Translations under genes and position numbers: made by a program
Part shown: positions 8,256 to 25,072 of the stretch, piece after piece
Position numbering within the stretch: the stretch's first letter is position 1
How the letters are laid out: every line of letters starts with the position of its first letter
The notes under the pieces: model-generated
Told to the model about the DNA's origin: nothing
Databases searched by the model: none
Seen by the model: only the letters and a program-made list of their open reading frames with translations
Source of the DNA: Allosalinactinospora lopnorensis
GTDB taxonomy: Bacteria > Actinomycetota > Actinomycetes > Streptosporangiales > Streptosporangiaceae
Direction: 5' to 3'
Length of the DNA stretch: 50,867 nt
Assembly: GCF_000981225.1 (NCBI RefSeq)
Contig: NZ_LAJC01000040.1
Coordinates: 1 to 50,867, forward strand

Positions 8256-8286
8256 TTGCGCCCCGCGGAAAGCGCCTCGCTATCCT
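8256..8286 (+). promoter_or_regulatory. Candidate proximal promoter for tRNA-Trp
   Basis: TTGCGC (8256-8261) and TATCCT (8281-8286) are 19 nt apart and end 22 nt before the tRNA. The -10 is reasonable and the -35 weak. Confidence 0.4.
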
Positions 8287-8307
8287 GGGAGCCGTACGGA
8301 ATCCCGA

Positions 8308-8380
8308 AGGGCAGTGGCTCAATTGGCAGAGCACCGGTCTCCAAAACCGGCGGTTGGGGGTTCGAGTCCCTCCTGCCCTG
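8308..8380 (+). tRNA. tRNA-Trp (anticodon CCA)
   Basis: Acceptor AGGGCAG pairs with CTGCCCT, discriminator G. The anticodon arm CCGGT/ACCGG holds the loop CTCCAAA (anticodon CCA). T arm GGGGGTTCGAGTCCCTC. The 3' CCA is not encoded. Its position just before secE-nusG is, as I recall, conserved in many bacteria. Confidence 0.95.
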
Positions 8381-8467
8381 CAAGGCACTCTGAGAAGGAT
8401 GCGGGGCACCGCGAGCGAGCGCGGTGGAACTCTCCCGACCCGGACCGTCAACTCCTAAGGACCTCAG

Positions 8468-8749
8468 GTGACACAGACTGACGCCGCGGCTAAGCCGGAC
8501 CGGGGGCCCCAGCGTCGAACCGGTCCGGTGACCTTCGTCAAGCAGGTCGTGGGCGAACTGCGGAAGGTCCGCTGGCCCACCCGCCGCGAGCTCGTCACCT
8601 ACACGATCGTCGTCATGGTGTTCGTGCTCATCATGGTCGGTTACGTCTCGCTTCTCGACTACGGGTTCGGCGAAGCCGTCACCTGGCTCTACGGAACGTT
8701 CGGGAGCAGCGGTGAGACGGGCGGCCAGGCGCCGGCCGTTCCGCAGTAG
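8468..8749 (+). CDS. secE: Preprotein translocase subunit SecE
   Basis: This 93-aa protein has a hydrophilic N-terminus, the conserved amphipathic motif QVVGELRKVRWPTRRELVTY (about 24-43) and one membrane helix (TIVVMVFVLIMVGYVSLL). It is the single-span SecE that clamps the SecY channel. The GTG at 8468 follows AAGGA at proper distance. It forms a unit with tRNA-Trp upstream and nusG downstream. Confidence 0.95.
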   Translation: MTQTDAAAKPDRGPQRRTGPVTFVKQVVGELRKVRWPTRRELVTYTIVVMVFVLIMVGYVSLLDYGFGEAVTWLYGTFGSSGETGGQAPAVPQ

Positions 8750-8884
8750 CGGCGCGCCCTGGATCAACACGCCCGGCTGGTCCCATTACCATCGCCGAGA
8801 CCGTAAGCTGGGCAGGGACTGGTACCGGCGCTATCGATCATCGAGCCGGCCCAGAGCGCGTAACCGACGAGAGAAAGAGCAGCC

Positions 8885-9643
8885 GTGTCCGAGTCCCCAC
8901 TGACCTCTGACGACCTCCCCACCGAGGAGCTGGATCAGTCGTCGGCGGAAGAGACGGAGCAGGCGGCGGCCAGCGACGCGGCCGAGGAGGCCGCGGACGA
9001 GGCCGGAGGCGCCACGGCGGAAGAGGGCGAGCCGGAGGAGGCTCCCAGGCTCGACCCCGTCGAAGAGTTCAAGATAGAACTCCGGCTGCTTCCGGGCGAC
9101 TGGTACGTCGTGCACACCTATGCGGGTTACGAGAACCGGGTGAAGGCCAACGTCGAGAGCCGCACCCAGTCGCTCAACATGGAGGACTACATCTTCCAGG
9201 TCGAGGTACCCACGCAGGAGGTCACCGAGGTCAAGAGCGGTAAGCGCCAGCAGGTCACGGAGAAGGTGCTGCCGGGTTACGTCCTCGTGCGCATGGACCT
9301 CACCGACGAGTCCTGGGCCGCCATCCGCAACACGCCGGGTGTCACCGGTTTCGTGGGCCTGTCGAACCGCCCCGCTCCGCTGAGCCTCCAGGAGGTCGCC
9401 GAGCTTCTCGCGCCGGAGGCGGAGGAAGAACCGGAGCAGGTGCAGAAGGAGAAGACCGAGACGCGTTCCGACGTCGCCTACGAGGTCGGCGAATCGGTCA
9501 CCGTGATGGAGGGTCCGTTCGCCACGCTTCCCGCGACGGTGAGCGAGATCAACGCCGACACCCAGAAGTTGAAGGTGCTCGTCTCGATCTTCGGCCGCGA
9601 GACCCCGGTGGAGCTGGGCTTCAACCAGGTCTCCAAGATCTGA
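8885..9643 (+). CDS. nusG: Transcription termination/antitermination factor NusG
   Basis: 252 aa. Residues 1-60 are a Glu/Ala-rich acidic extension seen in actinomycete NusG. The NGN domain follows ([21 protein letters not shown] from about residue 73), binding the RNAP clamp. A linker then leads to the KOW domain ([21 protein letters not shown], about 201-221), which contacts S10 or Rho. The GTG start lies after GAGAAAGAG. Its neighbours secE and rplK match the conserved secE-nusG-rplKAJL order. Confidence 0.96.
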   Translation: MSESPLTSDDLPTEELDQSSAEETEQAAASDAAEEAADEAGGATAEEGEPEEAPRLDPVEEFKIELRLLPGDWYVVHTYAGYENRVKANVESRTQSLNMEDYIFQVEVPTQEVTEVKSGKRQQVTEKVLPGYVLVRMDLTDESWAAIRNTPGVTGFVGLSNRPAPLSLQEVAELLAPEAEEEPEQVQKEKTETRSDVAYEVGESVTVMEGPFATLPATVSEINADTQKLKVLVSIFGRETPVELGFNQVSKI

Positions 9644-9734
9644 GGCCGATCCGGCGCCTTCCGGCGGACCTGCCGGGAGTGCCCTCGTTGGCGTGCGCCG
9701 GCCCCTTCCCGCGCGAGGCGGGCTGGTGAGCGCG

Positions 9735-9948
9735 TAGACTTGGTGGGTCCGCCTTACAGGCGGAACCATCGCGCCCCGCTCCGGCGGGGCGTATTCGCGA
9801 TCCGCTCGGGTCCCGGTGGATGCGCGGTCCTCCACATCGTGTGGAGGCCGGCCCATGGTCCGGCGCCGCACGGATCCGGCCTGTACACCCCACGCATGCG
9901 GAGTGTCAGGGACCTAAACGACAGAGCGAGTCAGGCAAAGGACCCGAA
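9735..9948 (+). promoter_or_regulatory. Structured leader of rplK with putative -10
   Basis: The 305-nt gap between nusG and rplK holds no gene. A -10-like TAGACT sits at 9735-9740 without a convincing -35. Downstream are four consecutive hairpins: 9749-9764 (GTCCGCC/GGCGGA), 9772-9791 (8 bp, TCCG tetraloop), 9829-9847 (CCTCCACA/TGTGGAGG) and 9847-9864 (GCCGG/CCGGC). L1 autogenously represses the L11-L1 leader in other bacteria, so an L1 target here is plausible but unproven. Confidence 0.45.
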
Positions 9949-10380
9949 ATGCCTCCCAAGAAGAAGAAGATCGCAGCGCTGGTCAAGGTCCAGTTGCCCG
10001 CTGGCCAGGCCACACCGGCCCCGCCCGTCGGTACCGCGCTCGGTCCGCACGGCGTCAACATCATGGACTTCTGCAAGCAGTACAACGCTGCTACGGAAGG
10101 CCAGCGCGGCAGCGTCATCCCCGTAGAGATCACCATCTACGAGGACCGCTCGTTCACCTTCGTCACCAAGACGCCGCCGGCCCCGAAGCTCATCCTCAAG
10201 GCCGCGGGCCTGGACAAGGGCAGCGCGGACCCGAAGCGCACCCGCGCCGGTTCCGTCACGGCCGACCAGATCCGGGAGATCGCCCAGACCAAGCTGCCCG
10301 ACCTCAACACCGACGACATCGAGCGTGCTGAGCAGATCGTCGCCGGCACCGCCCGTTCCATGGGGATCGAGGTCAAGTAG
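9949..10380 (+). CDS. rplK: 50S ribosomal protein L11
   Basis: 143 aa starting [19 protein letters not shown], the family N-terminus. [22 protein letters not shown] is the proline-rich N-domain that, with 23S rRNA, forms the thiostrepton/GTPase centre. The C-domain ([15 protein letters not shown] onward) binds rRNA helices 43/44. ATG 9949 follows AAAGGA. An open frame extends upstream to 9820 but falls in the structured leader. The rplA start is 150 nt downstream. Confidence 0.97.
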   Translation: MPPKKKKIAALVKVQLPAGQATPAPPVGTALGPHGVNIMDFCKQYNAATEGQRGSVIPVEITIYEDRSFTFVTKTPPAPKLILKAAGLDKGSADPKRTRAGSVTADQIREIAQTKLPDLNTDDIERAEQIVAGTARSMGIEVK

Positions 10381-10529
10381 CCCTCCCGTCACCCGCCTCC
10401 ACCCACAGGGGGGGCGCTGGCGCGCCGGGGGAAGCTTCGTACAAGGGGGCGACGGGGCGCCGAGGAGAACCCGCAGTGGCAGGGCCAGGCGCTGGCCCGC
10501 ACACCACAGCTTTCGATCAGGAGAGTCAC

Positions 10530-11237
10530 GTGAAGCGCAGCAAGAACCACCGCAAAGCCAGCGAGCTGGTGGACCGGAGCCGGCTCCACTCGCCGGCCGA
10601 GGCCGTGAAGCTCGCCAAGGAGAGCAGCGTCGCCAAGTTCGACGCGACCGTCGAGGTCGCGCTGCGCCTGGGCGTCGACCCGCGCAAGGCCGACCAGATG
10701 GTCCGCGGCACGGTCAACCTGCCGCACGGCACCGGCAAGACCGCTCGGGTCCTGGTCTTCGCCACCGGTGACCGTGCCGAGCAGGCCCGCGCCGCGGGCG
10801 CCGACTTCGTCGGGGACGACGACCTGGTCCAGGAGATCCAGAACGGCTTCCTGGACTTCGACGCGGTCGTCGCCACGCCCGACCTCATGGGCAAGGTCGG
10901 CCGCCTTGGCCGGGTGCTCGGGCCCCGCGGCCTCATGCCGAACCCGAAGACCGGTACCGTCACCCCCGATGTCGCCAAGGCCGTCGGCGACATCAAGGGC
11001 GGCAAGATCGAGTTCCGCGTGGACCGCCACGGGAACCTGCACTTCATCATCGGCAAGGTGTCCTTCGACGAGCGGCAGCTGGTCGAGAACTACAGCGCGG
11101 CGCTCGACGAGGTGCTGCGGCTCAAGCCCTCCGCTGCCAAGGGGCGGTACCTCAAGAAGGTCACCGTGACGACCACCATGGGCCCGGGTATCCCGATCGA
11201 CCCGAACGCCACGCGTAACCTCGCCGCCGCCCTCTGA
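10530..11237 (+). CDS. rplA: 50S ribosomal protein L1
   Basis: 235 aa, starting [17 protein letters not shown] at a GTG preceded by AGGAGAG. Conserved L1 blocks are [39 protein letters not shown] and [15 protein letters not shown]. It forms the mobile L1 stalk at the E site and is a translational repressor of its own operon in several bacteria. It is paired with rplK and followed directly by a very strong palindrome. Confidence 0.97.
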   Translation: MKRSKNHRKASELVDRSRLHSPAEAVKLAKESSVAKFDATVEVALRLGVDPRKADQMVRGTVNLPHGTGKTARVLVFATGDRAEQARAAGADFVGDDDLVQEIQNGFLDFDAVVATPDLMGKVGRLGRVLGPRGLMPNPKTGTVTPDVAKAVGDIKGGKIEFRVDRHGNLHFIIGKVSFDERQLVENYSAALDEVLRLKPSAAKGRYLKKVTVTTTMGPGIPIDPNATRNLAAAL

Positions 11238-11252
11238 GGACGGCTCACACGG

Positions 11253-11296
11253 CGCGCGAAGTGCCCCGGCCCGTACGGGCCGGGGCACTTCGCGCG
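11253..11296 (+). terminator. 44-nt perfect palindrome after rplA
   Basis: Both arms are 22 nt and perfectly complementary, with no separate loop, centred on CCCGTACGGG; the arm starts CGCGCGAAGTGCCCC. It begins 15 nt after the rplA stop and has no T tract. Probably the terminator or processing end of rplKA. Confidence 0.7.
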
Positions 11297-11360
11297 TTCA
11301 GGGGTGCCCCCGGCGTACGCAGCACTCCGCGGTCTTTAGTATCGTTGGAGACGCCGAAGA

Positions 11361-11500
11361 CCGCCGGTCGTCACCCAAAGGGTGACCTAAGGTTCCATGC
11401 GAAATGGGCGGCCAGCGCAGGTGTGAGTGAGTCGTTGCGATCCGTGCCTTTGCGGCATGGGCCTCTTGGCCCCGCGCACACCCGCGCCGGGGCGTTTTTT
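11361..11500 (+). promoter_or_regulatory. L10 leader with intrinsic attenuator
   Basis: The 328-nt rplA-rplJ gap contains a hairpin GTCACCC-AAA-GGGTGAC (11370-11386) followed by CCTAAGG, resembling the L10 leader where the L10(L12)n complex binds. It ends in a terminator: GCCCCG (11469-11474) with CGGGGC (11488-11493), then G and TTTTTT to 11500. It lies only 65 nt before rplJ, so it should act as an attenuator. A TAGTAT near 11338 may be the -10. No gene is seen in the gap. Confidence 0.65.
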
Positions 11501-11565
11501 ATGCGTTCCGCCTCCTTCGTGCGGCCCCTTGGGAACCGCCGGCGTTCATTTTTGGAAGGAGTCCC

Positions 11566-12090
11566 ATGGCGAGGCCGGATAAGGCAGCCGCGGTCGCCGA
11601 GCTCACGGAGGAGTTCCAGAGCTCGCAGGGCGCCGTGCTGACCGAGTACCGGGGGCTCAGCGTGGCGCAGGTCAGTGAACTGCGCCGCAGCCTCGGCCAG
11701 AACGCGCGATTCCGCATCGTCAAGAACACGCTGACCAAGATCGCCGCCACAGAGGCCGGTCTTGACGAGCAGGTCATCGACCTGTTCCAGGGCCCTACGG
11801 CCATCGCCTTCGTCCGCGGTGACGTCGTCGAGGCCGCGAAGGGGCTGCGTGACTTCTCGAAGGCGAACTCGCCGCTGGTGATCAAGGGCGGCGTCATCGA
11901 CGACAAGGCGATGACGCCGGAGCAGATCAACCAGCTGGCCGATCTCGAGTCCCGCGAAGTTCTGCTCTCGAAACTGGCCGGAGCGTTCAAGGCCAAGCAG
12001 GGCCAGGCCGCCCGGTTGTTCCAGGCGCTGCCGACCAAGACCGTGCGGCTCGCCCAGGCGCTGCACGACAAGCGCTCGGAAGAAGCCTAA
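11566..12090 (+). CDS. rplJ: 50S ribosomal protein L10
   Basis: 174 aa with strong SD GGAAGGAG before ATG. N-terminal rRNA-binding domain: [21 protein letters not shown] and [20 protein letters not shown]. The C-terminal helix (from about residue 140) carries the L7/L12 dimers. L10 anchors the stalk and typically feeds back on its own leader, consistent with the attenuator upstream. rplL follows. Confidence 0.97.
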   Translation: MARPDKAAAVAELTEEFQSSQGAVLTEYRGLSVAQVSELRRSLGQNARFRIVKNTLTKIAATEAGLDEQVIDLFQGPTAIAFVRGDVVEAAKGLRDFSKANSPLVIKGGVIDDKAMTPEQINQLADLESREVLLSKLAGAFKAKQGQAARLFQALPTKTVRLAQALHDKRSEEA

Positions 12091-12188
12091 GAAAACCCCG
12101 GACCCGGCAGGGGCGTCCAGACGCCGTGTCGGGGATCGGCACCGCGTCGGTGTACGCGCGTGTTGTTAGAGAAAGAGAGATCGCAACC

Positions 12189-12578
12189 ATGGCGAAGCTC
12201 AGCAACGAAGAGCTGCTCAGCGCTTTCGAGGAGATGACCCTCCTTGAGCTCTCCGAGTTCGTCAAGCTGTTCGAGGAGAAGTTCGACGTCGAGGCCGCCG
12301 CTCCGGCCGCCGCGGTCGTCGCTGCTCCGGCGGTCGGCGGTGGCGAGGCCGCCGTTGAGGAGGAGAAGGACGAGTTCGACGTCGTCCTCGAGTCCGCCGG
12401 AGACAAGAAGATCCAGGTCATCAAGGAGGTCCGTGGTCTCACGAGCCTCGGGCTGAAGGAGGCCAAGGACCTGGTGGACAACGCGCCCAAGCCGCTGCTT
12501 GAGGGCGTCAACAAGGAGGCCGCGGACAAGGCCAAGGAGGCTCTTGAGGGGGCCGGCGCCACGGTCACGCTGAAGTAG
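12189..12578 (+). CDS. rplL: 50S ribosomal protein L7/L12
   Basis: 129 aa: N-terminal dimerisation helix ([20 protein letters not shown]), an Ala/Val-rich hinge (about 36-58), and the C-terminal factor-binding domain with [20 protein letters not shown] and a final GAGATVTLK. It recruits EF-G, EF-Tu and IF2. The ATG at 12189 gives the normal family length; the frame is open upstream to 12126. SD AGAGAG. It is the last gene of rplJL, followed by a hairpin. Confidence 0.97.
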   Translation: MAKLSNEELLSAFEEMTLLELSEFVKLFEEKFDVEAAAPAAAVVAAPAVGGGEAAVEEEKDEFDVVLESAGDKKIQVIKEVRGLTSLGLKEAKDLVDNAPKPLLEGVNKEAADKAKEALEGAGATVTLK

Positions 12579-12596
12579 CCCTCTTCCGGTTACACG

Positions 12597-12626
12597 GGGC
12601 GGCCGCTCCTGCGGGGGTGGCCGCCC
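12597..12626 (+). terminator. Hairpin terminator after rplL
   Basis: GGGCGGCC (12597-12604) pairs with GGCCGCCC (12619-12626) across a 14-nt loop, 19 nt past the rplL stop, followed by TCTCGTGC. Confidence 0.6.
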
Positions 12627-12862
12627 TCTCGTGCTTCCGGGGCCGGCGAGCTCCGCGGAGCAGCGTCGGCGCCGCCGCGCAGCGGGACCCCGATTGACCT
12701 CTGGATCGGTAAATCATTCCCAATGTCGCCTCGTTCACACTTATCCGGGGCTGTGGGGCCTCTCACGGCGGCCGATTGGCCGGATACAGCTGCTCTGGGC
12801 TTGACGGATTCGCCCGTTAAGGCGATGCTGCCTGGTGTCGTGACAGACTCCGGGGGCCGTTG

Positions 12863-12892
12863 TTGGACAGCGGTGTAGTATTCGGCTACACT
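12863..12892 (+). promoter_or_regulatory. Candidate rpoB promoter
   Basis: The 511-nt rplL-rpoB gap has no gene. TTGGAC (12863-12868) and TACACT (12887-12892) are 18 nt apart, a good housekeeping promoter about 200 nt before rpoB. Weaker TTGACC (12694) and TTGACG (12801) boxes lack convincing -10 partners. Confidence 0.5.
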
Positions 12893-13089
12893 GCCCTTTT
12901 GCGCTGCCCTTTGACGATCCCTGTGCCGGTGACCGTGTGTTGTGTCCGAATTCCCTTGGGGTTTCGGAGCTGAGCACGTGCTCCACGAGATGAGAGCCGA
13001 CCTGTCTCACACCGGTCGTTCTCCTCAGACATGAGGGTCGTCCGGCGTGCGCGCGCATCAACCGCCACAAGCCTTCGGAAGGACCCCTG

Positions 13090-16557
<3,468 letters not shown>

Positions 16558-16591
16558 CTTCCGCGATCTTAAAGAGCAGGGGACGAATTAA

Positions 16592-20467
<3,876 letters not shown>

Positions 20468-20507
20468 GTCGAGGGACGGCCCGTGAGATCAGGTGACTGA
20501 TCTGGCG

Positions 20508-20548
20508 ACGGCGGTAGCGCACTCCAATGGAGGGGGCGCTGCCGCCGT
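20508..20548 (+). terminator. Terminator after rpoBC
   Basis: ACGGCGGTAGCGC (20508-20520) pairs with GCGCTGCCGCCGT (20536-20548), one wobble, with an inner CTCC-AAT-GGAG helix. Followed by TCGTCGTTGTCG, with no T tract. Confidence 0.65.
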
Positions 20549-20623
20549 TCGTCGTTGTCGCTCGGCATACTCGGATTCGGATGGGGCTTCGAGCGCTCAG
20601 GCGCGGTCTGGAGATCGAACACA

Positions 20624-23552
20624 GTGACCGATAACGGGGGAGCGCCGTACGGAACGCCAGGTGATGAACCCGAGCCGCGGCAGGATGACGCGGGCTCATG
20701 GTTCACGCCGACCGGCGGCCGGTACGGCGCTCAGACGCACTACCAGGACCCGTACAGCGAGCAGAGCGAAGGACCTGCCGAGTACCAGGACCGCTGGGAC
20801 TCGGACAGAGCGTCCGCGGCCCCTGGAGAGCATCCGGGCCAGGAACCACCCGCAGGAGGCGAGAGATTCCCGCGCACCGGTGGCTACCCGGGAATGAGCG
20901 GTGAGCGTCCGGGCATGGCGGAGCCTATCCCTCGGCCCTCAGCGGCCTGGGGGGGCCCGGGCCCGGCACCCCACCGGCCTCGGGGCAGTCCGGACAGCCC
21001 TCCGCGTTCCCCGGCTCCTCCTATCCAGGGGTCTCCCCTTACTCAGGGGCGTCCTCCTACCCGGGTGCCCCTGTGTACCCGGGGGCGGGGGACAGCGCGG
21101 GGAACCCGCCGTCCCCGGAATCGGTGAGCCGTCCCTACGCTCCGGACCTCGGCCCCTCGCAGGAGGAGCCGTCCGATCGCTACGCTCCGGAAGCGGCGCC
21201 GGCGGACGACGGCTGGGGCTCCGGCTTGGGAGGCGGCTCCAGTCCCATGGGAAGCGTTCCTCGCGGCGGGGCGCCGTACGAGCCCCAGGCTCCGGCGGGC
21301 TCAGGGGGGTCCACCGGGTGGCCGGGACAGGGGAGCGGTGGCACCGGTGCGTACTGGGAGCCCGCCGGCGGGCAGCCGCCGGCCGGGGGAGAGCCCTACG
21401 CCCCGAGCGTGCCCCCGGAGCAGGGAGAGTTCACGGCACGGCCGGCGGAAAGCCCGGAAGCCGGGGCCTACTGGGAGTCCACCGGCGGGCAGCGGTCCTT
21501 CGGCTACGGGAGCGACTCCTCGTTCGGACAATACGAGCAGGGCGGCTACGAGGGCGGTCAGTACCGCGACTACGAGGCGGGTGCGCCTCGCGGGGCCTAC
21601 CCCGCCGCGCCCGATCCTCTCGGAGGGACCGGGAGCTATTACGAGTGGCAGTCGAGCGCTCCCGGATCGGCGGACGTGTTCACCGATCCCGCGCCGAGAG
21701 AGGACTCCGCCGCCGGCGTAGGAGGGTGGCCCGCTGATCGCTCCGCGCCCGCGGAGGGCACCGGGTGGCAGCGCTCTGACGCCTTCGGCGCCGGGGGCGA
21801 CCGTCCTTCCGCTCCCCAGGAGACGGGGGGAAGCGGAGGAACCGGCTACGCGGCGGGACGGTACCGCGATCCGGGTGAGAGCCCCGAAGCCCGCATCAGC
21901 CGACTCGCCGACCCGCTGAACGACCCGCTCGACGGTCCCCGCACGGCACCGCGCTCCTCCGGGCCTCCCGAGACCGGTGCGGCCCCCGCGCCGGAGATCG
22001 GCTCCTACGGTGCGGTGCCTTTCGGAGACCGCACCGGCGGCCTCGGGGACCGCTCTGATGCCCTCTACTCGAAGGAGGCTCCGGACCGCTACGACGACGA
22101 GCTCTCCCGGCCCCGCACCGACCGGCCCGGTCCGGACGGCGAAGCCGTGCCGTACGCCGGTGCCCCCGGTGGCGGTACCGGGTATCCGGAGTACGGAACT
22201 TATGCTCCAGGCGAGGCGGACCCCGCGGGGATCACGAGGGACCGGTTCGACGAGCCGGATGGGGGGACGGCCGGACCGGAGGAGCGCTGGGGAGCGGCGC
22301 CCGGGACGGCGGATCCGGTGTCGGGGCTTCCCTCCGGTAGCGCGAGCGGTGGCGGACTGGGCACGGGAAGCGGCAATACCTGGGCATTCAACCGCGATGA
22401 CTTCACCCTGCCCGAGGAGCTGCGCCAGGCCGCCATCGACGCCGAGGAGAAGCGGCGCGGCGGCGCACCCGACCAGGCGACCCACGCGTTCCGGCCCGAT
22501 CTCGGCGCCCCGGCCGCCGGCGACCCGGAGTCGGGCCCCGACCCGTACACGGGCGGGCCCGCCGCTCCGGTCGACCGCTTCGGGGACGACTACCCCGGAC
22601 TCGCGGACCGGTACCTGGGCGACCTCGGTGCGCCGGACGCCGGAGCCCCCGCAGAGGAGCCGCCCTCCGCGGGCGCGACCGAGCAGGTCTGGCCCCGTCC
22701 GGAGGATCCCGGTGGGCCGGAACCCGGTGCCGAGCCGCGCGAGTGGGGCGGTCGTCCCTACAACCCGTCCGATCCGGGGTTGGGAACCCAGGAGATGCCG
22801 GTCGTCTCCGACGATCTCGGAGCGGACCGCCGCGTCGATGAGTGGGACCGTGCCCCGGAGGGGGAGTACGGAGCCTACGGACAGTACACCGCTGGCCGCA
22901 TCGGCGAGTACGGCGACGAGCCCTTGGGCTCTGCGGACGGGTTCACCGGTACCGCAGCACCCGGGTACGGCTACGACGAGCCCCCCGCTGAGGACGGTAC
23001 GACTCCTACGGCCCTCCTGAGGAGTACCCGCCGCATGGCGCCGCGGGCTATGCGGCCGAGGACGACGGTTACGGCTACGGCGACCGTGCCGAACGCCGTT
23101 ACGGCGACGAGGACGCCGAGTTCCGCTACGACGAGTACGGCGAGGCGAACTACGACGAATACGAGGGGCAGCACCCCGAACAGGATCCCCGTGGCCGCCG
23201 CACCTCCCTCCAAGAGGATTTCCCCGGCTTCGACGACCAGCCGCTCGGCGGTGCCGCGGGCGATCCGTACCCGGGCTACGACAACCTCGACATGGAGTAC
23301 TGGCCCGAGACCGACCGCGGGGCCACGACCACACTATGGTTGGGCATCCTCGCCCTGGTTCCGGTTATCGGGGTGGTCGGCGTGGTCGCCGCGCTGATCA
23401 TGGGTCCGAAGGCGCGGTCGAGGATCCGGCGCTCCGGCGGAGAGTTGGAGGGCGAGAACCTGGTGCGGATCGGCACGATCCTGGCATGGGTCGGAATCGT
23501 GCTCTCCATCCTCGCTGTCGCATGGGGCGCTGCGTCGTTCATCATCGGCTGA
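20624..23552 (+). pseudogene. Pro/Gly/Tyr-rich DUF4190-type membrane protein, two frameshifts
   Basis: Three overlapping frames read as one protein. Part 1 starts at GTG 20624 (VTDNGGAPYGTPGDEPE, GGAG upstream) and holds to the G7 run at 20949-20955. Part 2 continues one frame over (SGLGGPGPGTPPASGQ onward, Tyr/Pro/Gly/Glu-rich, with two GAYWE(P/S)xGGQ repeats) to about 22997. Part 3 is in the next frame (YDSYGPPEEYPPHGAAGY onward) and ends in two membrane segments around GPKARSRIRRSGGELEGENL, typical of DUF4190. One added base at each junction gives a continuous 976-aa protein. Either both are sequencing errors or the gene is broken. Function unknown; probably a membrane-anchored disordered protein. 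Confidence 0.75.
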
Positions 23553-23562
23553 GGAAGCGAAG

Positions 23563-23606
23563 CGGCGGTGCCCTGCCGCCCGGACCCGGGCGGCAGGGCA
23601 CCGCCG
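23563..23606 (+). terminator. 20-bp perfect hairpin after DUF4190 gene
   Basis: 23563-23582 and 23587-23606 are perfectly complementary around a GACC loop. It begins 10 nt after the stop and is followed by TCTTCTGT. Confidence 0.75.
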
Positions 23607-23700
23607 TCTTCTGTCCACAACGGCGTGTCCCACAGGGCGACCACGCCCCGTGATCGGTGAGAATGCGGGGGTACGCTCGGGGGAGCCTGGGGGCGATGGG

Positions 23701-24963
23701 GTGACGGCGTTCGACGTCGGGCTTACGGCGATCGGGGCGACGGTCCTGGTGCTGGGCCTGCTGTCCGGGCCGATCAAACAGCACTTCCTGTCCGGCCCGC
23801 TGCTCGCCCTCCTTCTAGGGGTCCTGCTGGGTCCGGAGGTCCTGGGCCTGCTCACGCCGGCCGAACTGGGCGAGGAGACCGTCCTTCTGGAACGGCTTTC
23901 CCAGCTCACGGTCGCTGTGTCGCTGATGGCCATCGCCCTGCGCCTGCCCCGCGACTATCTGCGCACGCACGCCCGATCGCTCGCCATCGTGCTGGGACCG
24001 GTCATGATCGCCATGTGGCTGGTGAGCGGGCTCCTCGCCTACGCGGTCCTCGCGGTCCCGCTCTGGGTGGCGCTGCTGGTGGGGGCCGTCATAGCGCCGA
24101 CCGATCCGGTGATCTCCAGCACCATCGTCCAGGGGTCCGAAGCCGAGCGGAACCTCCCCGCGCGGATGCGGCATTTCCTCTCCGCTGAGGCGGGGGCCAA
24201 TGACGCGTTGAGCTATCCGCTGGTGTTCCTGGCGGTTCTGATGCTGACGCTGCCCCCGAGCGACGCGCTGTCGGAATGGCTGCTGAGGGTCATGCTGTGG
24301 GAGGTGCTCTTCGCCGTGGTGTTCGGCGGCGCACTGGGGTACGCGGCCGGGCGGGCGCTGAGGTGGGCGCACCGGAGCGATCGCGTGGCCCGGACCTCCT
24401 ACATCGTCTTCAGCCTCTCGCTGACCGTCACCGTGCTCGGCGCGACCGAGCTGGCGAAGACCAACGGTCTGCTCGGCGTGTTCGTCGCCGGGCTCGTGTT
24501 CCGAAACGTCATCTCCGAGCAGGAGGACCGGGACGAGGAACAGGTCCAGGAGGCGGCCAACGACTTCTTCCTGCTTCCCGTGTTCGTCCTGCTCGGTATC
24601 ACGCTGCCCTGGCAGGAGTGGGCCGAGCTGGGCTGGCGTGGTCCCGTGCTGGTCGTCGCCGTTCTCCTGCTCCGCCGCCTGCCCGCCTTCCTGGCGTTGG
24701 GGCCGTTCATGAGGTCTGTCCACGGCGTGCGGGAGGCCGCATTCCTCGGCTGGTTCGGCCCGGTAGGCGCCGCCGCGCTGTTCTACGCCAGCCTGTCGGT
24801 CCGCGAGACGCCGACCAATCTGGCATGGACGGTGGGCAGCCTCGTCATCTGCGCGTCGGTGCTCGTACACGGGGTGACGGCGACGCCGCTCACCCGGCTG
24901 TTCGGGCGGAGGGCCGGAAAGGGGGCCGCGGACCGCTCCGGGACGCCCCGGCCGGAAACGTAG
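23701..24963 (+). CDS. Cation:proton antiporter, CPA1/NhaP family
   Basis: 420 aa with about 12 hydrophobic segments. The CPA1 core is recognisable: APTDPVISSTIVQ (D135 in the TDPV motif), an RMRHFLSAEAGANDALSYP stretch with the N167-D168 ion-binding pair, and a later GLLGVFVAGLVFRN helix. It exchanges Na+ (or K+) for H+ at the cell membrane. The chosen GTG at 23701 begins VTAFDVGLTAIGATVLV, directly leading into the first helix. A GTG at 23650 would add 17 soluble residues and cannot be excluded. It ends just before a scar of decayed genes. Confidence 0.82.
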   Translation: MTAFDVGLTAIGATVLVLGLLSGPIKQHFLSGPLLALLLGVLLGPEVLGLLTPAELGEETVLLERLSQLTVAVSLMAIALRLPRDYLRTHARSLAIVLGPVMIAMWLVSGLLAYAVLAVPLWVALLVGAVIAPTDPVISSTIVQGSEAERNLPARMRHFLSAEAGANDALSYPLVFLAVLMLTLPPSDALSEWLLRVMLWEVLFAVVFGGALGYAAGRALRWAHRSDRVARTSYIVFSLSLTVTVLGATELAKTNGLLGVFVAGLVFRNVISEQEDRDEEQVQEAANDFFLLPVFVLLGITLPWQEWAELGWRGPVLVVAVLLLRRLPAFLALGPFMRSVHGVREAAFLGWFGPVGAAALFYASLSVRETPTNLAWTVGSLVICASVLVHGVTATPLTRLFGRRAGKGAADRSGTPRPET

Positions 24964-24970
24964 CGGCCGG

Positions 24971-25072
24971 TCACGCGTCGGGGGAAGCGCGGGTGTGCCG
25001 CCGCATGAGCGCGGCAACGGGCAGAGTGAGAGCGGAGAGGCCGACCAGCGAGGCGAACGCCAGGGGGTGGCC
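24971..25072 (-). pseudogene. Membrane-transporter C-terminal remnant (MFS-like)
   Basis: The minus strand encodes GHPLAFASLVGLSALTLPVA, then ALMRRHTRASPDA and a stop at 24971-24973. This is one hydrophobic helix followed by a basic tail, like the last helix of an MFS efflux protein. Upstream of about 25072 the frame turns into low-complexity Arg/Pro/Ala sequence, so the rest of the gene is gone. Family is inferred from a single helix plus context, so confidence is limited. Confidence 0.4.

Noticed and set aside
12694-12699. TTGACC as an rpoB -35 box
   Set aside because: No -10-like hexamer at 16-19 nt; the pair at 12863-12892 is better.
20949-20955. Programmed frameshifting at the G7 run
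   Set aside because: A second break of the same sign occurs at a non-slippery site and a third in another gene, so error or decay is simpler than programmed shifting.
21301-23334. 677-aa minus-strand frame opposite the DUF4190 gene
   Set aside because: Arg/Gly/Val-rich with no domain; the plus strand carries the recognisable repeats and membrane domain.
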